A stretch of 21,223 bases of DNA from CAZEGV01 sp964511645. Its GTDB lineage: Bacteria > Bacteroidota > Bacteroidia > Cytophagales > JAAEPT01. The notes under the pieces are model-generated. The model did no database searches, was not told the origin of the DNA, and was given only the letters and a program-made list of their open reading frames with translations. Positions within the stretch are counted from its first letter, which is position 1; each line of letters opens with the position of its first letter. Shown here piece by piece: positions 5,837 to 13,362 of this stretch. Made by a program: the position numbers and the translations under genes. The stretch lies in NCBI GenBank assembly GCA_964511645.1, contig CAZEGV010000048.1, positions 1 to 21,223 on the forward strand, written 5' to 3'.

Positions 5837-7051
5837 TTACAGAATAGCGTTAAACTTAGATGATTTAAATTGAGACTCGCAATAAGCTTTATCGATTACT
5901 AACTTCTTTTTGTTACTAGACGGCATTTCAAACATAGCATCTGTTAGGATTGCTTCGCAAATACTACGCAAGCCTCTAGCTCCTAACTTAAACTCATTTG
6001 CCTTTTCAATAATAAACTCAATAGCATCATCTTTAAGAGAAAACTGAACTCCTTCCATAGCAAACAACTTAGTGTATTGCTTGGCAAGTGCATTTTTGGG
6101 TTCTGTTAATATTCTTGTTAAAGCATCTTTATCCAAAGGATCAAGGTTTGTTAATACAGGAAGACGACCAATCAACTCAGGAATTAATCCAAAAGATTTT
6201 AAATCTTGAGCAGAAATATATTGTAATAATTTTCTTGGGTCTATTTCTTCCGACTCTTTGTCTTGCTTAAAGCCTAAAGGTTTTGTGTTTAAACGCCTAG
6301 CGATATTTTTTTCGATACCGTCAAAAGCTCCTCCACAAATAAATAATATATTTTCGGTATCTACTGCTATAAGCTTTTGATCAGGGTGCTTACGTCCTCC
6401 TTGTGGCGGTACGTTTACACTAGTTCCTTCAAGTAGTTTTAATAAGGCTTGTTGTACCCCTTCTCCGCTTACGTCTCTTGTAATTGATGGGTTATCACTT
6501 TTACGAGCAATTTTATCAATCTCATCAATATAGATAATCCCGCGCTGTGCTGCCTCTACATTATAATCAGATGATTGTAATAAACGAGTCAAAATAGTTT
6601 CTACATCCTCTCCTACATATCCTGCTTCGGTAATCACCGTAGCATCAGCTATACAAAAAGGTACATCAAGAATTTTTGCAAGCGTACGGGCTAGGTAAGT
6701 TTTTCCTGTCCCAGTATTCCCGACCATGATGATATTAGATTTTTCAATACTAATCCCATCATCATCATCAGTTTGTTGTAAACGCTTAAAGTGGTTATAA
6801 ACTGCTACCGACAATACTTTTTTGGCTTCATCTTGCCCTATAACGTACTGATCAAGGTGTTCTTTAATCTCTTTGGGCTTTAGTAAGACAAAATCATCTG
6901 CCGAAGTATAACTAGCGTTATTAAACTCTTCTTTTAGTACTTGGCTAGACTGGTCTATACATAAATCACAAATATTACCTTGTAAGCCAGACATCAAAAC
7001 TTTTACTTCGTGTTTGCTTCTACCACAAAACGAACATTTATCTTTTGCCAT
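5837..7051 (-). CDS. clpX: ClpX, ATP-dependent Clp protease ATP-binding subunit
   Basis: A 404-residue AAA+ unfoldase that forms a hexamer, recognises tagged or misfolded proteins and threads them into ClpP in the cytosol. Seen: the N-terminal zinc-binding domain with Cys6, Cys9, Cys28 and Cys31; Walker A GNTGTGKT (111-118); the GYVGED pore loop (144-149); Walker B IIYIDEID (172-179); the RRLN segment; and a sensor-2 LGARGLRS near the C-terminus. The ClpP-binding loop reads LGF, in TKPLGFKQD, where E. coli has IGF. It starts one base after the clpP stop, so the two are surely co-transcribed. It ends at the bidirectional terminator. The start MAKDKCSFC is conserved in the family. Nothing is unusual. 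Confidence 0.97.
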   Translation of the reverse strand: MAKDKCSFCGRSKHEVKVLMSGLQGNICDLCIDQSSQVLKEEFNNASYTSADDFVLLKPKEIKEHLDQYVIGQDEAKKVLSVAVYNHFKRLQQTDDDDGISIEKSNIIMVGNTGTGKTYLARTLAKILDVPFCIADATVITEAGYVGEDVETILTRLLQSSDYNVEAAQRGIIYIDEIDKIARKSDNPSITRDVSGEGVQQALLKLLEGTSVNVPPQGGRKHPDQKLIAVDTENILFICGGAFDGIEKNIARRLNTKPLGFKQDKESEEIDPRKLLQYISAQDLKSFGLIPELIGRLPVLTNLDPLDKDALTRILTEPKNALAKQYTKLFAMEGVQFSLKDDAIEFIIEKANEFKLGARGLRSICEAILTDAMFEMPSSNKKKLVIDKAYCESQFKSSKFNAIL

Positions 7052-7052
7052 C

Positions 7053-7718
7053 TTATCTTCTTAGAACTTCATCAATTAAACCATATTTTTTCGCTTCATC
7101 AGCTTTCATCCAATAGTCACGGTCAGAATCTTTTTCTACCTTCTTATATGTCTGACCTGAATGCTCAGCTAAAATATCAAAAAGTTCTTTCTTTAAGATT
7201 AAAATCTGTTTAGCTGTAATTTCAATATCTGAAGCTTGTCCTTGTGCACCTCCTAATGGTTGGTGAATCATCACACGTGAATGAGGTAATGCAGAACGCT
7301 TCCCTTTTGTACCACCAGCTAGTAATACTGCTCCCATTGAAGCTGCTAAGCCTGTACATATTGTAGAAATATCAGGACGAACATACTGCATCGTATCATA
7401 AATCCCTAGTCCAGCATAAACTGATCCGCCTGGGCTATTTACATATATTGTAATGTCAGCTTTGGCATCTATCGACTCTAAGAATAACAACTGTGCTGTT
7501 ACAATATTAGCTACTTGGTCATCTATCCCAGTTCCTAAAAAGATAATTCTATCTTTCATTAACCTAGAAAACACATCCATAATCGCTACGTTCATTTGAC
7601 GCTCTTCTACGATGTTTGGTGTTAAGTTTTGTATAGTTGAGATATATTGATCAGTAGTTGTACTACTAATGCCACTGTGTTGAGTAGCATATTTTTTAAA
7701 TTCTTTTCCGAAGTCCAT
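7053..7718 (-). CDS. clpP: ClpP, proteolytic subunit of the Clp protease
   Basis: A 221-residue serine peptidase of family S14 that assembles into a double-heptamer chamber and degrades proteins delivered by ClpX. The catalytic triad is visible as Ser127 in GLAASMGA, His152 in RVMIHQP and Asp201 in SDRDYWM, each offset by 30 from E. coli mature numbering. The N-terminal extension before the RIIFLG core (57-62) is longer than in E. coli and may be a propeptide, as in other Bacteroidota. IYVNSPGGSV (91-100) is the strand and oxyanion region. Upstream lies a palindromic terminator that separates it from tig; clpX follows after one base. Confidence 0.97.
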   Translation of the reverse strand: MDFGKEFKKYATQHSGISSTTTDQYISTIQNLTPNIVEERQMNVAIMDVFSRLMKDRIIFLGTGIDDQVANIVTAQLLFLESIDAKADITIYVNSPGGSVYAGLGIYDTMQYVRPDISTICTGLAASMGAVLLAGGTKGKRSALPHSRVMIHQPLGGAQGQASDIEITAKQILILKKELFDILAEHSGQTYKKVEKDSDRDYWMKADEAKKYGLIDEVLRR

Positions 7719-7749
7719 TTCTTTATTTTTTTTACTGTTTTGAATACAA

Positions 7750-7777
7750 AAAAGTCCTTTGCATGCAAAGGACTTTT
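7750..7777 (-). terminator. Palindromic hairpin between tig and clpP
   Basis: Twelve-bp arms AAAAGTCCTTTG / CAAAGGACTTTT around CATG. Read on the minus strand it follows the tig stop by about 25 nt and its right arm runs into six T residues, as in an intrinsic terminator. It probably ends or attenuates the tig transcript before clpP. Because the whole is a perfect palindrome it could also bind a dimeric protein, but the T run favours a terminator. Confidence 0.75.
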
Positions 7778-7802
7778 AAGGTAAAAATTTTATGTAATTT
7801 AA

Positions 7803-9146
7803 TTAACCTTTTTCGATGATTTTTTGAAATTCTTCTATCGATACTGATTTTTCTTTTAGCGTTACTTTACTCTTGAAGTCTACAAATAATTCGTCAGCAA
7901 GTACTTGCTCTACAATTCCATAATAATTTCTTCCTTCTCCTTCTTTTAGATAGTTATCTACAAAATTCTCAAACATAGGAATCATTTCTTCAGGAACAGC
8001 CTGCCCACCAAAATACTGAGCTTGAAGCATCTCACCTGCTTTATTTTTTATCGCTTGATCTTCTACTTTAATGTCGTTATCTATTGCTAACTGATTTTTG
8101 ATAATCGACCATTTTATCTCACGGATATATTTACCTAAATCAGCCTCTATCTTCTCTGTTGTTAGCTCTTTGTTAGTCGCTAATAACCAACGCTTAGCAA
8201 ATTTCTCAGAGATTTTTAATCCTGATTTTTCAACAATCTTTTCTTGAATATCAAAGTATAACTTAGCGTCAGTATCTTTGATGTAGTTAGCCCCTACAAG
8301 TTCTTCTAGCTTAACTAAGTATTCTTTTTCGTTAGTTGCTTGATCTTTCCCTAAAGTAATGTCAAAGAAATCTTGATTTAGCTCAGGAGCTTCTTGACGA
8401 GTAATTTTAGTGATTTTATATTCATATTCACCAGAAACAGCATTTACTTCTTCTTCTGGAACGTCTAAGAAATAACCTACGTATTTCTCTTCTTCAAAAA
8501 TTGCCTTAGGGTCAAATGTGACAATATCCCCTGCACTCTTACCTTCAAATAACTTAGCACCTTTTTTAGTCAAACGCTCTGTTAATAATAAAGTTTCTTT
8601 CCCTTCTGCCTCTTGTCCTTCAGGTTTGATTTCACCATAAACAAAGTCATTAACCTCTACGCTATCTACTTCATTTTGCTTGGCGTGTTGCTTCTGAAGG
8701 TTTTTATTAGCTTCGTCCAACACTTTTTTATCTACTTTGATTTTATAATAATCAAATTTATCTTTACTACTTAACTCGGCTTTAAAATCAGGTATAAGAC
8801 CTAAATCATAATTAAAGTCAAACGATTTATCTTTTTTCCAGTCGATTACTCGCTTATTATCTTCTTCACTAGGGATTGGCTCTCCTATTGTTTTAAGCTT
8901 ATTATCACTTAAATATTGTTTTATCGATTCAGACAAAAGGCTATAAACTTCTTCTGCAATAAGGTTGTCACCCGCCATTTGCATAATAACTCCATGAGGA
9001 ATTTTACCAGGTCTAAAACCTTTTACTTGAGCCTTCTTACCAAACTCTTTAGCTCTTTTCTTTACACCTTCTTGATAATCACTTTCTACTAACTGTACTT
9101 TAAGTGATCCAAATGTTTCGTCTTTCTTATTAAGAGTGATTTCCAC
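7803..9146 (-). CDS. tig: Trigger factor, ribosome-associated chaperone
   Basis: A 447-residue chaperone that docks at the ribosome exit tunnel and shields nascent chains. The ribosome-binding signature is GFRPGKIP at residues 43-50, in the N-terminal domain (about 1-115). A divergent FKBP-like segment follows (about 150-250), including VNDFVYGEIKPEG. The rest is a long, charged helical C-terminal arm region ending in VSIEEFQKIIEKG. Bacteroidota trigger factors typically show this divergence in the prolyl-isomerase part. The tig-clpP-clpX order is the same as in E. coli and links folding to degradation of cytosolic proteins. A tRNA-Leu gene and a hairpin terminator lie directly upstream, and I saw no separate tig promoter. 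Confidence 0.95.
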   Translation of the reverse strand: MEITLNKKDETFGSLKVQLVESDYQEGVKKRAKEFGKKAQVKGFRPGKIPHGVIMQMAGDNLIAEEVYSLLSESIKQYLSDNKLKTIGEPIPSEEDNKRVIDWKKDKSFDFNYDLGLIPDFKAELSSKDKFDYYKIKVDKKVLDEANKNLQKQHAKQNEVDSVEVNDFVYGEIKPEGQEAEGKETLLLTERLTKKGAKLFEGKSAGDIVTFDPKAIFEEEKYVGYFLDVPEEEVNAVSGEYEYKITKITRQEAPELNQDFFDITLGKDQATNEKEYLVKLEELVGANYIKDTDAKLYFDIQEKIVEKSGLKISEKFAKRWLLATNKELTTEKIEADLGKYIREIKWSIIKNQLAIDNDIKVEDQAIKNKAGEMLQAQYFGGQAVPEEMIPMFENFVDNYLKEGEGRNYYGIVEQVLADELFVDFKSKVTLKEKSVSIEEFQKIIEKG

Positions 9147-9175
9147 GATATCTTGATTTGTTTTTAAACAAAAAT

Positions 9176-9203
9176 CCCCAACCAGTTTGGTTGGGGTTTT
9201 TTT
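9176..9203. terminator. Hairpin terminator between tRNA-Leu and tig
   Basis: Nine-bp stem CCCCAACCA / TGGTTGGGG with a GTT loop (9176-9196), followed by seven T on the plus strand and by ATTTTT on the minus strand. It most likely ends the minus-strand tRNA transcript; tig begins 30 nt beyond. Confidence 0.8.
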
Positions 9204-9210
9204 ACTATTG

Positions 9211-9292
9211 TACGGGTGGAGGGAGTCGAACCCCCACGTCCGAAGACACTAGATCCTAAGTCTAGCGCGTCTACCAATTCCGCCACACCCGC
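9211..9292 (-). tRNA. tRNA-Leu (anticodon UAG)
   Basis: An 82-nt tRNA on the minus strand. The acceptor GCGGGTG pairs with CACCCGT (one G-U at the end), with discriminator A at 9211 and no encoded CCA. The D arm contains GGTAGACGC, and the anticodon stem CTAGA/TCTAG encloses the loop CTTAGGA, so the anticodon is UAG. A long variable arm (TGTCTTCGGACG) is typical of Leu tRNAs, and the T loop is TTCGACT. A consensus promoter stands 11 nt upstream and a terminator follows. Confidence 0.96.
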
Positions 9293-9302
9293 AACGGTCA
9301 CG

Positions 9303-9334
9303 CAAATGTAGGGAGTATTTTTTTATATGCCAAA
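9303..9334 (-). promoter_or_regulatory. Promoter of tRNA-Leu
   Basis: Minus-strand TTTG (9334-9331), a 20-nt spacer and TACATTTG (9310-9303), a full match to the Bacteroidota consensus. The mature tRNA starts 11 nt downstream at 9292. Confidence 0.8.
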
Positions 9335-9395
9335 GAAGAGGAAAAGAAAAATGTAAAATCCACATTGTTTTTATCACTCCGACACCTCAAAAGCA

Positions 9396-9545
9396 TTACT
9401 GGTGATTTTTTAAATCACTTTTGACTCGATCTTTCTTTTTAAAAGTCTTATCATAAGAAGCACATCGTTGTCCTTTTCGGCTAAAAATACTACAACTATG
9501 CAAAAAGAAAACGAGACTGGTGAGGTATAATAGTTTTTTCAGCAT
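9396..9545 (-). CDS. Small predicted lipoprotein (49 residues)
   Basis: A short ORF from ATG at 9545 to TAA at 9398-9396. The N-terminus, MLKKLLYLTSLVFFLHSC, is a classic lipoprotein signal: two lysines, a hydrophobic core and the lipobox L-H-S-C with Cys18. About 31 residues remain after lipidation, strongly basic (SRKGQR, KTFKKKDRVKSDLKNHQ) with one further Cys. It starts 9 bp after the stop of the OmpA-family gene on the same strand and is probably the last gene of that operon, so a cell-envelope role is plausible. I recognise no named family. A weak AATGT/ACATT inverted repeat with a T-rich tail (about 9350-9370) could terminate the unit. Confidence 0.65.
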   Translation of the reverse strand: MLKKLLYLTSLVFFLHSCSIFSRKGQRCASYDKTFKKKDRVKSDLKNHQ

Positions 9546-9554
9546 GAGACAAAG

Positions 9555-12242
9555 CTAATCATTCAAAATTTTAAATTCAACTCTACGGTTCAGTTGGCGA
9601 GAGTTTACAAAGCGATTATCACCTACTGGACTCGTACCTCCATAACCTTTCGTTTTCAACCGTTTAGCATCAATCCCTCTTTTTACTAGGTATTTCTTTA
9701 TCGCTTCTGCTCGTTGTTCCGACAATTTCATATTTAGTAATGCATCTCCTACATTGTCTGTATGTCCGCCTACTTCTATTTTCATACTTGGGTTTAGTTT
9801 TAAGATTTTTACTAGGTGGTTTAGTTCGGCGTAAGAGGTGGATAGTATTTGTGATTTAGCTTTTACAAAAAAAATATTATTCAAGGGGATTTTTTCACCT
9901 TTTTCGTAAGGCACTAATAATAAATTTTGTTCTATTTCATCATAATCTTTTAACGAATCTAAGTAAATATTTTCTCTCACTGCATAAAACCCTTGATAAT
10001 CGGCATAAAAAGCATAATTAGACTTAGCTGGCAAAACAATCATATATTCTCCTGATTCACTGTTGGAATGTGCCAAAGCTACATCTTCTCCTGTATCAAT
10101 ATTTCTAATGGTAATTTTTGTACCTATTGCTTGTTTTGTTTTTCTGTTCAGCACCTTACCTTTCACTAATAAAACTGCTTCTGGTTTAAGTTTTTCTTCT
10201 TTTAATTTTATTGTGTAAATTTCTGCTTGTCGGTTACCTTGATATGAGACAAAGTAAGCATCATCTCCTGATGCTGATATAGAAAAATAGGCATCCCAAA
10301 CGGATGAGTTAATTCTCGACCCTAAGTTATATGGCATCGTCCACTCATCCCATGCTCCTAATCTTTTAGATACAAATATATCTTGATCTCCATAACCTGG
10401 GTGTCCGTTGGAGGCAAAATAAAGTGTTTGATTATCTGGTGCTAAAAATGGTGTAATTTCATTTGTTGTTGTATTAATGGTTTCTCCCAAATTAAATGGT
10501 GTACCAAATAGCGTATCATTTTTCCGAAAGGACACATACAAATCTGTACCACCTATGGCATCTGCTCGTTCTGCCGAGATCAATAAAGTTTTGTTGTCGG
10601 CAGATAGTTGAAATCCATTAAAGTAATTATAATTATACCACCCTTCTATTTTAATTTCCTTAGGCATTGTCCATTTTCCATCTACATAATGAGTAATAGA
10701 AACACCGTCTTTTACACATTTTCCGTAGTTGTCATATACGTTAACCACCATCATCGTTGTACGATCTGGCGATACTGATATAATAAAGTTACTCGATTCA
10801 TTATTAATTGGTGAACCTAAATTTATGGCGTCTTTCCACCCTGAGTCTAGGTCTTTCCTATTCGAGATCCAAGCATCTTGTTGATGTTTTGTTCCCTTAT
10901 TATCTGGGTGACCGTCTCTAAAAAAGTATAATGTTTTTCCGTCCACCTGTATAATTGGTCCTAAGTCATTATATTTTGTATTTATCGTTGATCCAAGTAT
11001 TTGTTTTTGTGTAGTTAAACTATCTACGGCTAAGTGTATCTCTCTATTGTCGCTATATAAGTTCAGGCTTTCCACTCCTACTCTCATATTGCTATTCAAC
11101 ACAAAACTAAAAGATTTACTACCTAATTTACGTCTGTATGTTGTTAATACTAATTTAGTATTAACATAAAAAAACCATTTGTCATTTTGTTGTATAAAAG
11201 TAATTTCATTTTGCTCTGGCATTGCTTTGATGTATTTATTATGTTTCCAAGGGGAAATTTCAAATACTTGCTCGCCAACTACTCCAAAGGCATAAAAATT
11301 ACGGCTTGGTGCTAATAACACTCCGTAAGCACCACCTTCTGCGGGATCTCCTAACATAAATCCATAGCCTGCGGTGTTACTTCCTGAGTATTGTCCCATT
11401 TTAATTTGAATAGCAAAATCATCTGCATAATCTTTTAGGTCATAATCAAATCGTTGAATCTTTTTTGTTTTATTATTCAACCACAGTTTTCCTTTAGAAA
11501 TCCCTGAACTAATAGTTTTTGTTGTTGTTATTTGCCAATTGTTTTGATTGTTATCAAATGATTCTTTAAATAATTGTTTTTCTGTATCCATTAAAGAAAA
11601 ATCTACTTTTGCTCTAGTAAAAGCTTGAGATGAAACAAAAACACTGTCCACAGATAATTCTAATTTATTATTTAAAACAAAACCAATACCATCTCCATAA
11701 AAATTACGTGCTGGCACTCGATGTACCAATTTTTCATTTACACTAAAATACCATTCACCCATCTTTTTAATCAAGCTAAGTGTATTCCAATTTTTTTGAT
11801 GAATCTCAACATTGCTATTTTTCCAAGAGGCAATCATATTTAATTCCCCTTTTCTAAATTCATAGATGCCTGCAATTCCTTTATTTGTTATTGTAAAGGC
11901 ATAGAAGTTGTCTAAATTTTTTTGCCCTAAAACCAATCCATAAGCTTGATTTTCATCTCCTGTAAGTTCTTTTATTTTGATTACAACCTCATAATCTGAT
12001 TGATCGTTTAGTTTAGAGAAATCTTTCATAAAACATGAAAATCCTTCTCCGTTATGTTTAATCTGATATTCTCCAGATTGAACACTTGCCGAGATTTCAT
12101 CATCTTCACCTACATACCATTCTTTTTTATTGTTTAAAAAACCTTCTTCCAAGATTGTTTTTTGCTGTGCAAATAAAAAGTTACTTACAAAAAAGAGCGA
12201 TGTTAAACTGATTTTATAAAACTTGCTGATAAACCTTTTCAT
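9555..12242 (-). CDS. Large multidomain OmpA-family envelope protein
   Basis: An 895-residue exported protein from the ATG at 12242, whose residues 1-25 form a signal peptide ending FLFAQQ; an in-frame start at 12269 would put nine extra residues before it. Two similar beta-sandwich modules (about 28-205 and 220-400) both show FxxxFxxNxxxW near the start and the pattern xFYAFxxxxxGxxxxxxW, recalling LamG/DUF1080 folds. A PD40-type beta-propeller region follows (about 425-680: YFFRDGHPD, YFASNGHPGYGDQDIF), then a carboxypeptidase-regulatory/Cna-B-like domain (about 690-775). It ends in an OmpA C-terminal domain (about 788-895) with GGHTDNVGD and LSEQRAEAIKKYL, which binds peptidoglycan. It probably anchors the outer membrane to the wall while presenting the propeller and sandwich domains; ligands are unknown. 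Its 5' end overlaps bshA by 29 bp. Confidence 0.88.
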   Translation of the reverse strand: MKRFISKFYKISLTSLFFVSNFLFAQQKTILEEGFLNNKKEWYVGEDDEISASVQSGEYQIKHNGEGFSCFMKDFSKLNDQSDYEVVIKIKELTGDENQAYGLVLGQKNLDNFYAFTITNKGIAGIYEFRKGELNMIASWKNSNVEIHQKNWNTLSLIKKMGEWYFSVNEKLVHRVPARNFYGDGIGFVLNNKLELSVDSVFVSSQAFTRAKVDFSLMDTEKQLFKESFDNNQNNWQITTTKTISSGISKGKLWLNNKTKKIQRFDYDLKDYADDFAIQIKMGQYSGSNTAGYGFMLGDPAEGGAYGVLLAPSRNFYAFGVVGEQVFEISPWKHNKYIKAMPEQNEITFIQQNDKWFFYVNTKLVLTTYRRKLGSKSFSFVLNSNMRVGVESLNLYSDNREIHLAVDSLTTQKQILGSTINTKYNDLGPIIQVDGKTLYFFRDGHPDNKGTKHQQDAWISNRKDLDSGWKDAINLGSPINNESSNFIISVSPDRTTMMVVNVYDNYGKCVKDGVSITHYVDGKWTMPKEIKIEGWYNYNYFNGFQLSADNKTLLISAERADAIGGTDLYVSFRKNDTLFGTPFNLGETINTTTNEITPFLAPDNQTLYFASNGHPGYGDQDIFVSKRLGAWDEWTMPYNLGSRINSSVWDAYFSISASGDDAYFVSYQGNRQAEIYTIKLKEEKLKPEAVLLVKGKVLNRKTKQAIGTKITIRNIDTGEDVALAHSNSESGEYMIVLPAKSNYAFYADYQGFYAVRENIYLDSLKDYDEIEQNLLLVPYEKGEKIPLNNIFFVKAKSQILSTSYAELNHLVKILKLNPSMKIEVGGHTDNVGDALLNMKLSEQRAEAIKKYLVKRGIDAKRLKTKGYGGTSPVGDNRFVNSRQLNRRVEFKILND

Positions 12243-13323
12243 AAAAAGGTAAAATATTGGTAATGTCATATCTTTTTGCTTGTGCTAATGCGTTCGCCTT
12301 AAATTTCGGTAAGTTATTAAGCACATCCAAACTTCTTGCCGCCATTTCATCAATATTTCCCAATTTGCAAGTATAACCTGTATCTCCATCAATATTTACT
12401 TCTGGAATTCCACCAATATCTGATGATACTACCGGCACTTCACAAGCCATTGCTTCTAAGGCTGCTAAACCAAAGCTTTCTTTTTCGGAAGGCATGATAA
12501 ATAAATCACTGACTGACAATACTTCTGACACTGCATTTAGTTTACCCAAAAAGCGAACGTCAGAACAAGTTCCCAAATCTCTACACAAACTTTCTACATA
12601 TTCTCTATCAGGACCATCACCTACCAATAATAATTTTGATGGTTTTTGTTCATTCACTTTTGTAAAAATTCTTATTACGTCGTCTACACGTTTTACTTTT
12701 CTAAAGTTAGACACATGAATTAACAAAGCTTCTCCATTGGGGCAAATTGCATCTCTAAAGTGAGATTTGTTTTCACGTCTAAATTGTGCTAAATCTACAA
12801 AATTAGGTACAACCTCTATGTGTTTTTTAATGTCAAAAATAGCAAGTGTATCATCCTTCAAGCTTTGAGAAACCGCCGTTACAGCATCAGAACTTTCAAT
12901 AGAAAACTTAACTGCTGGTGCATACATTTTCTCTTTTCCTACAAGGGTAATATCTGTACCATGCAAGGTAGTAATAAACGGAATTTTAATTCCTTCCGAA
13001 GCTAATATTTGTTTTGCCAAATAGGCGGCCGTAGCGTGAGGAATAGCATAATGAACGTGTAATAAATCAAGTTTTTCATATTTAATTACATCTACCATTT
13101 TACTTGCCAAAGCCAATATATAAGGTGTATGTTCAAACAAAGGGTACTTAGTAGGAGTCACTTCATGATAAAAAATATTTTCGCTTAACAAATCTATACG
13201 TGGTGGCTGAGCATAGGTAATAAAATGAACCTTATAACCTTTTTGTGCCAAGCCCATTCCTAATTCTGTTGCCACTACTCCACTCCCACCGTAAGTAGGG
13301 TAACACACTATTCCAATTTTCAT
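12214..13323 (-). CDS. bshA: BshA, N-acetyl-alpha-D-glucosaminyl L-malate synthase
   Basis: A 369-residue GT-B glycosyltransferase of family GT4. BshA joins UDP-GlcNAc and L-malate in the first step of bacillithiol synthesis, the low-molecular-weight thiol of many Firmicutes and Bacteroidota. The sequence has the characteristic BshA start MKIGIVCYPTYGGSGVVATE, the HVHYAIPHATAAYLAKQ segment and TTLHGTDITLVG. The GT4 donor site is present as PSEKESFGLAALEAMACEVPVV, with E-x7-E geometry. It sits 39 bp downstream of the GH3 fusion gene and overlaps the OmpA-family gene, so the three are probably one transcript. The other bacillithiol genes (bshB, bshC) are not in the window. Confidence 0.92.
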   Translation of the reverse strand: MKIGIVCYPTYGGSGVVATELGMGLAQKGYKVHFITYAQPPRIDLLSENIFYHEVTPTKYPLFEHTPYILALASKMVDVIKYEKLDLLHVHYAIPHATAAYLAKQILASEGIKIPFITTLHGTDITLVGKEKMYAPAVKFSIESSDAVTAVSQSLKDDTLAIFDIKKHIEVVPNFVDLAQFRRENKSHFRDAICPNGEALLIHVSNFRKVKRVDDVIRIFTKVNEQKPSKLLLVGDGPDREYVESLCRDLGTCSDVRFLGKLNAVSEVLSVSDLFIMPSEKESFGLAALEAMACEVPVVSSDIGGIPEVNIDGDTGYTCKLGNIDEMAARSLDVLNNLPKFKANALAQAKRYDITNILPFYEKVYQQVL

Positions 13324-13362
13324 ATACTCAATAGTTTATACCTTTAACTATTCAATCATTTT

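Noticed and set aside
6088..6270. Plus-strand ORF inside clpX, and similar frames opposite clpP, bshA, the GH3 gene, the LRR gene and sppA
   Set aside because: They lie wholly antisense to well-supported genes, have no family resemblance and no start context.
7750..7777. Perfect palindrome as a transcription-factor operator
   Set aside because: Its position right after the tig stop and the following T run on the minus strand are better explained by an intrinsic terminator.
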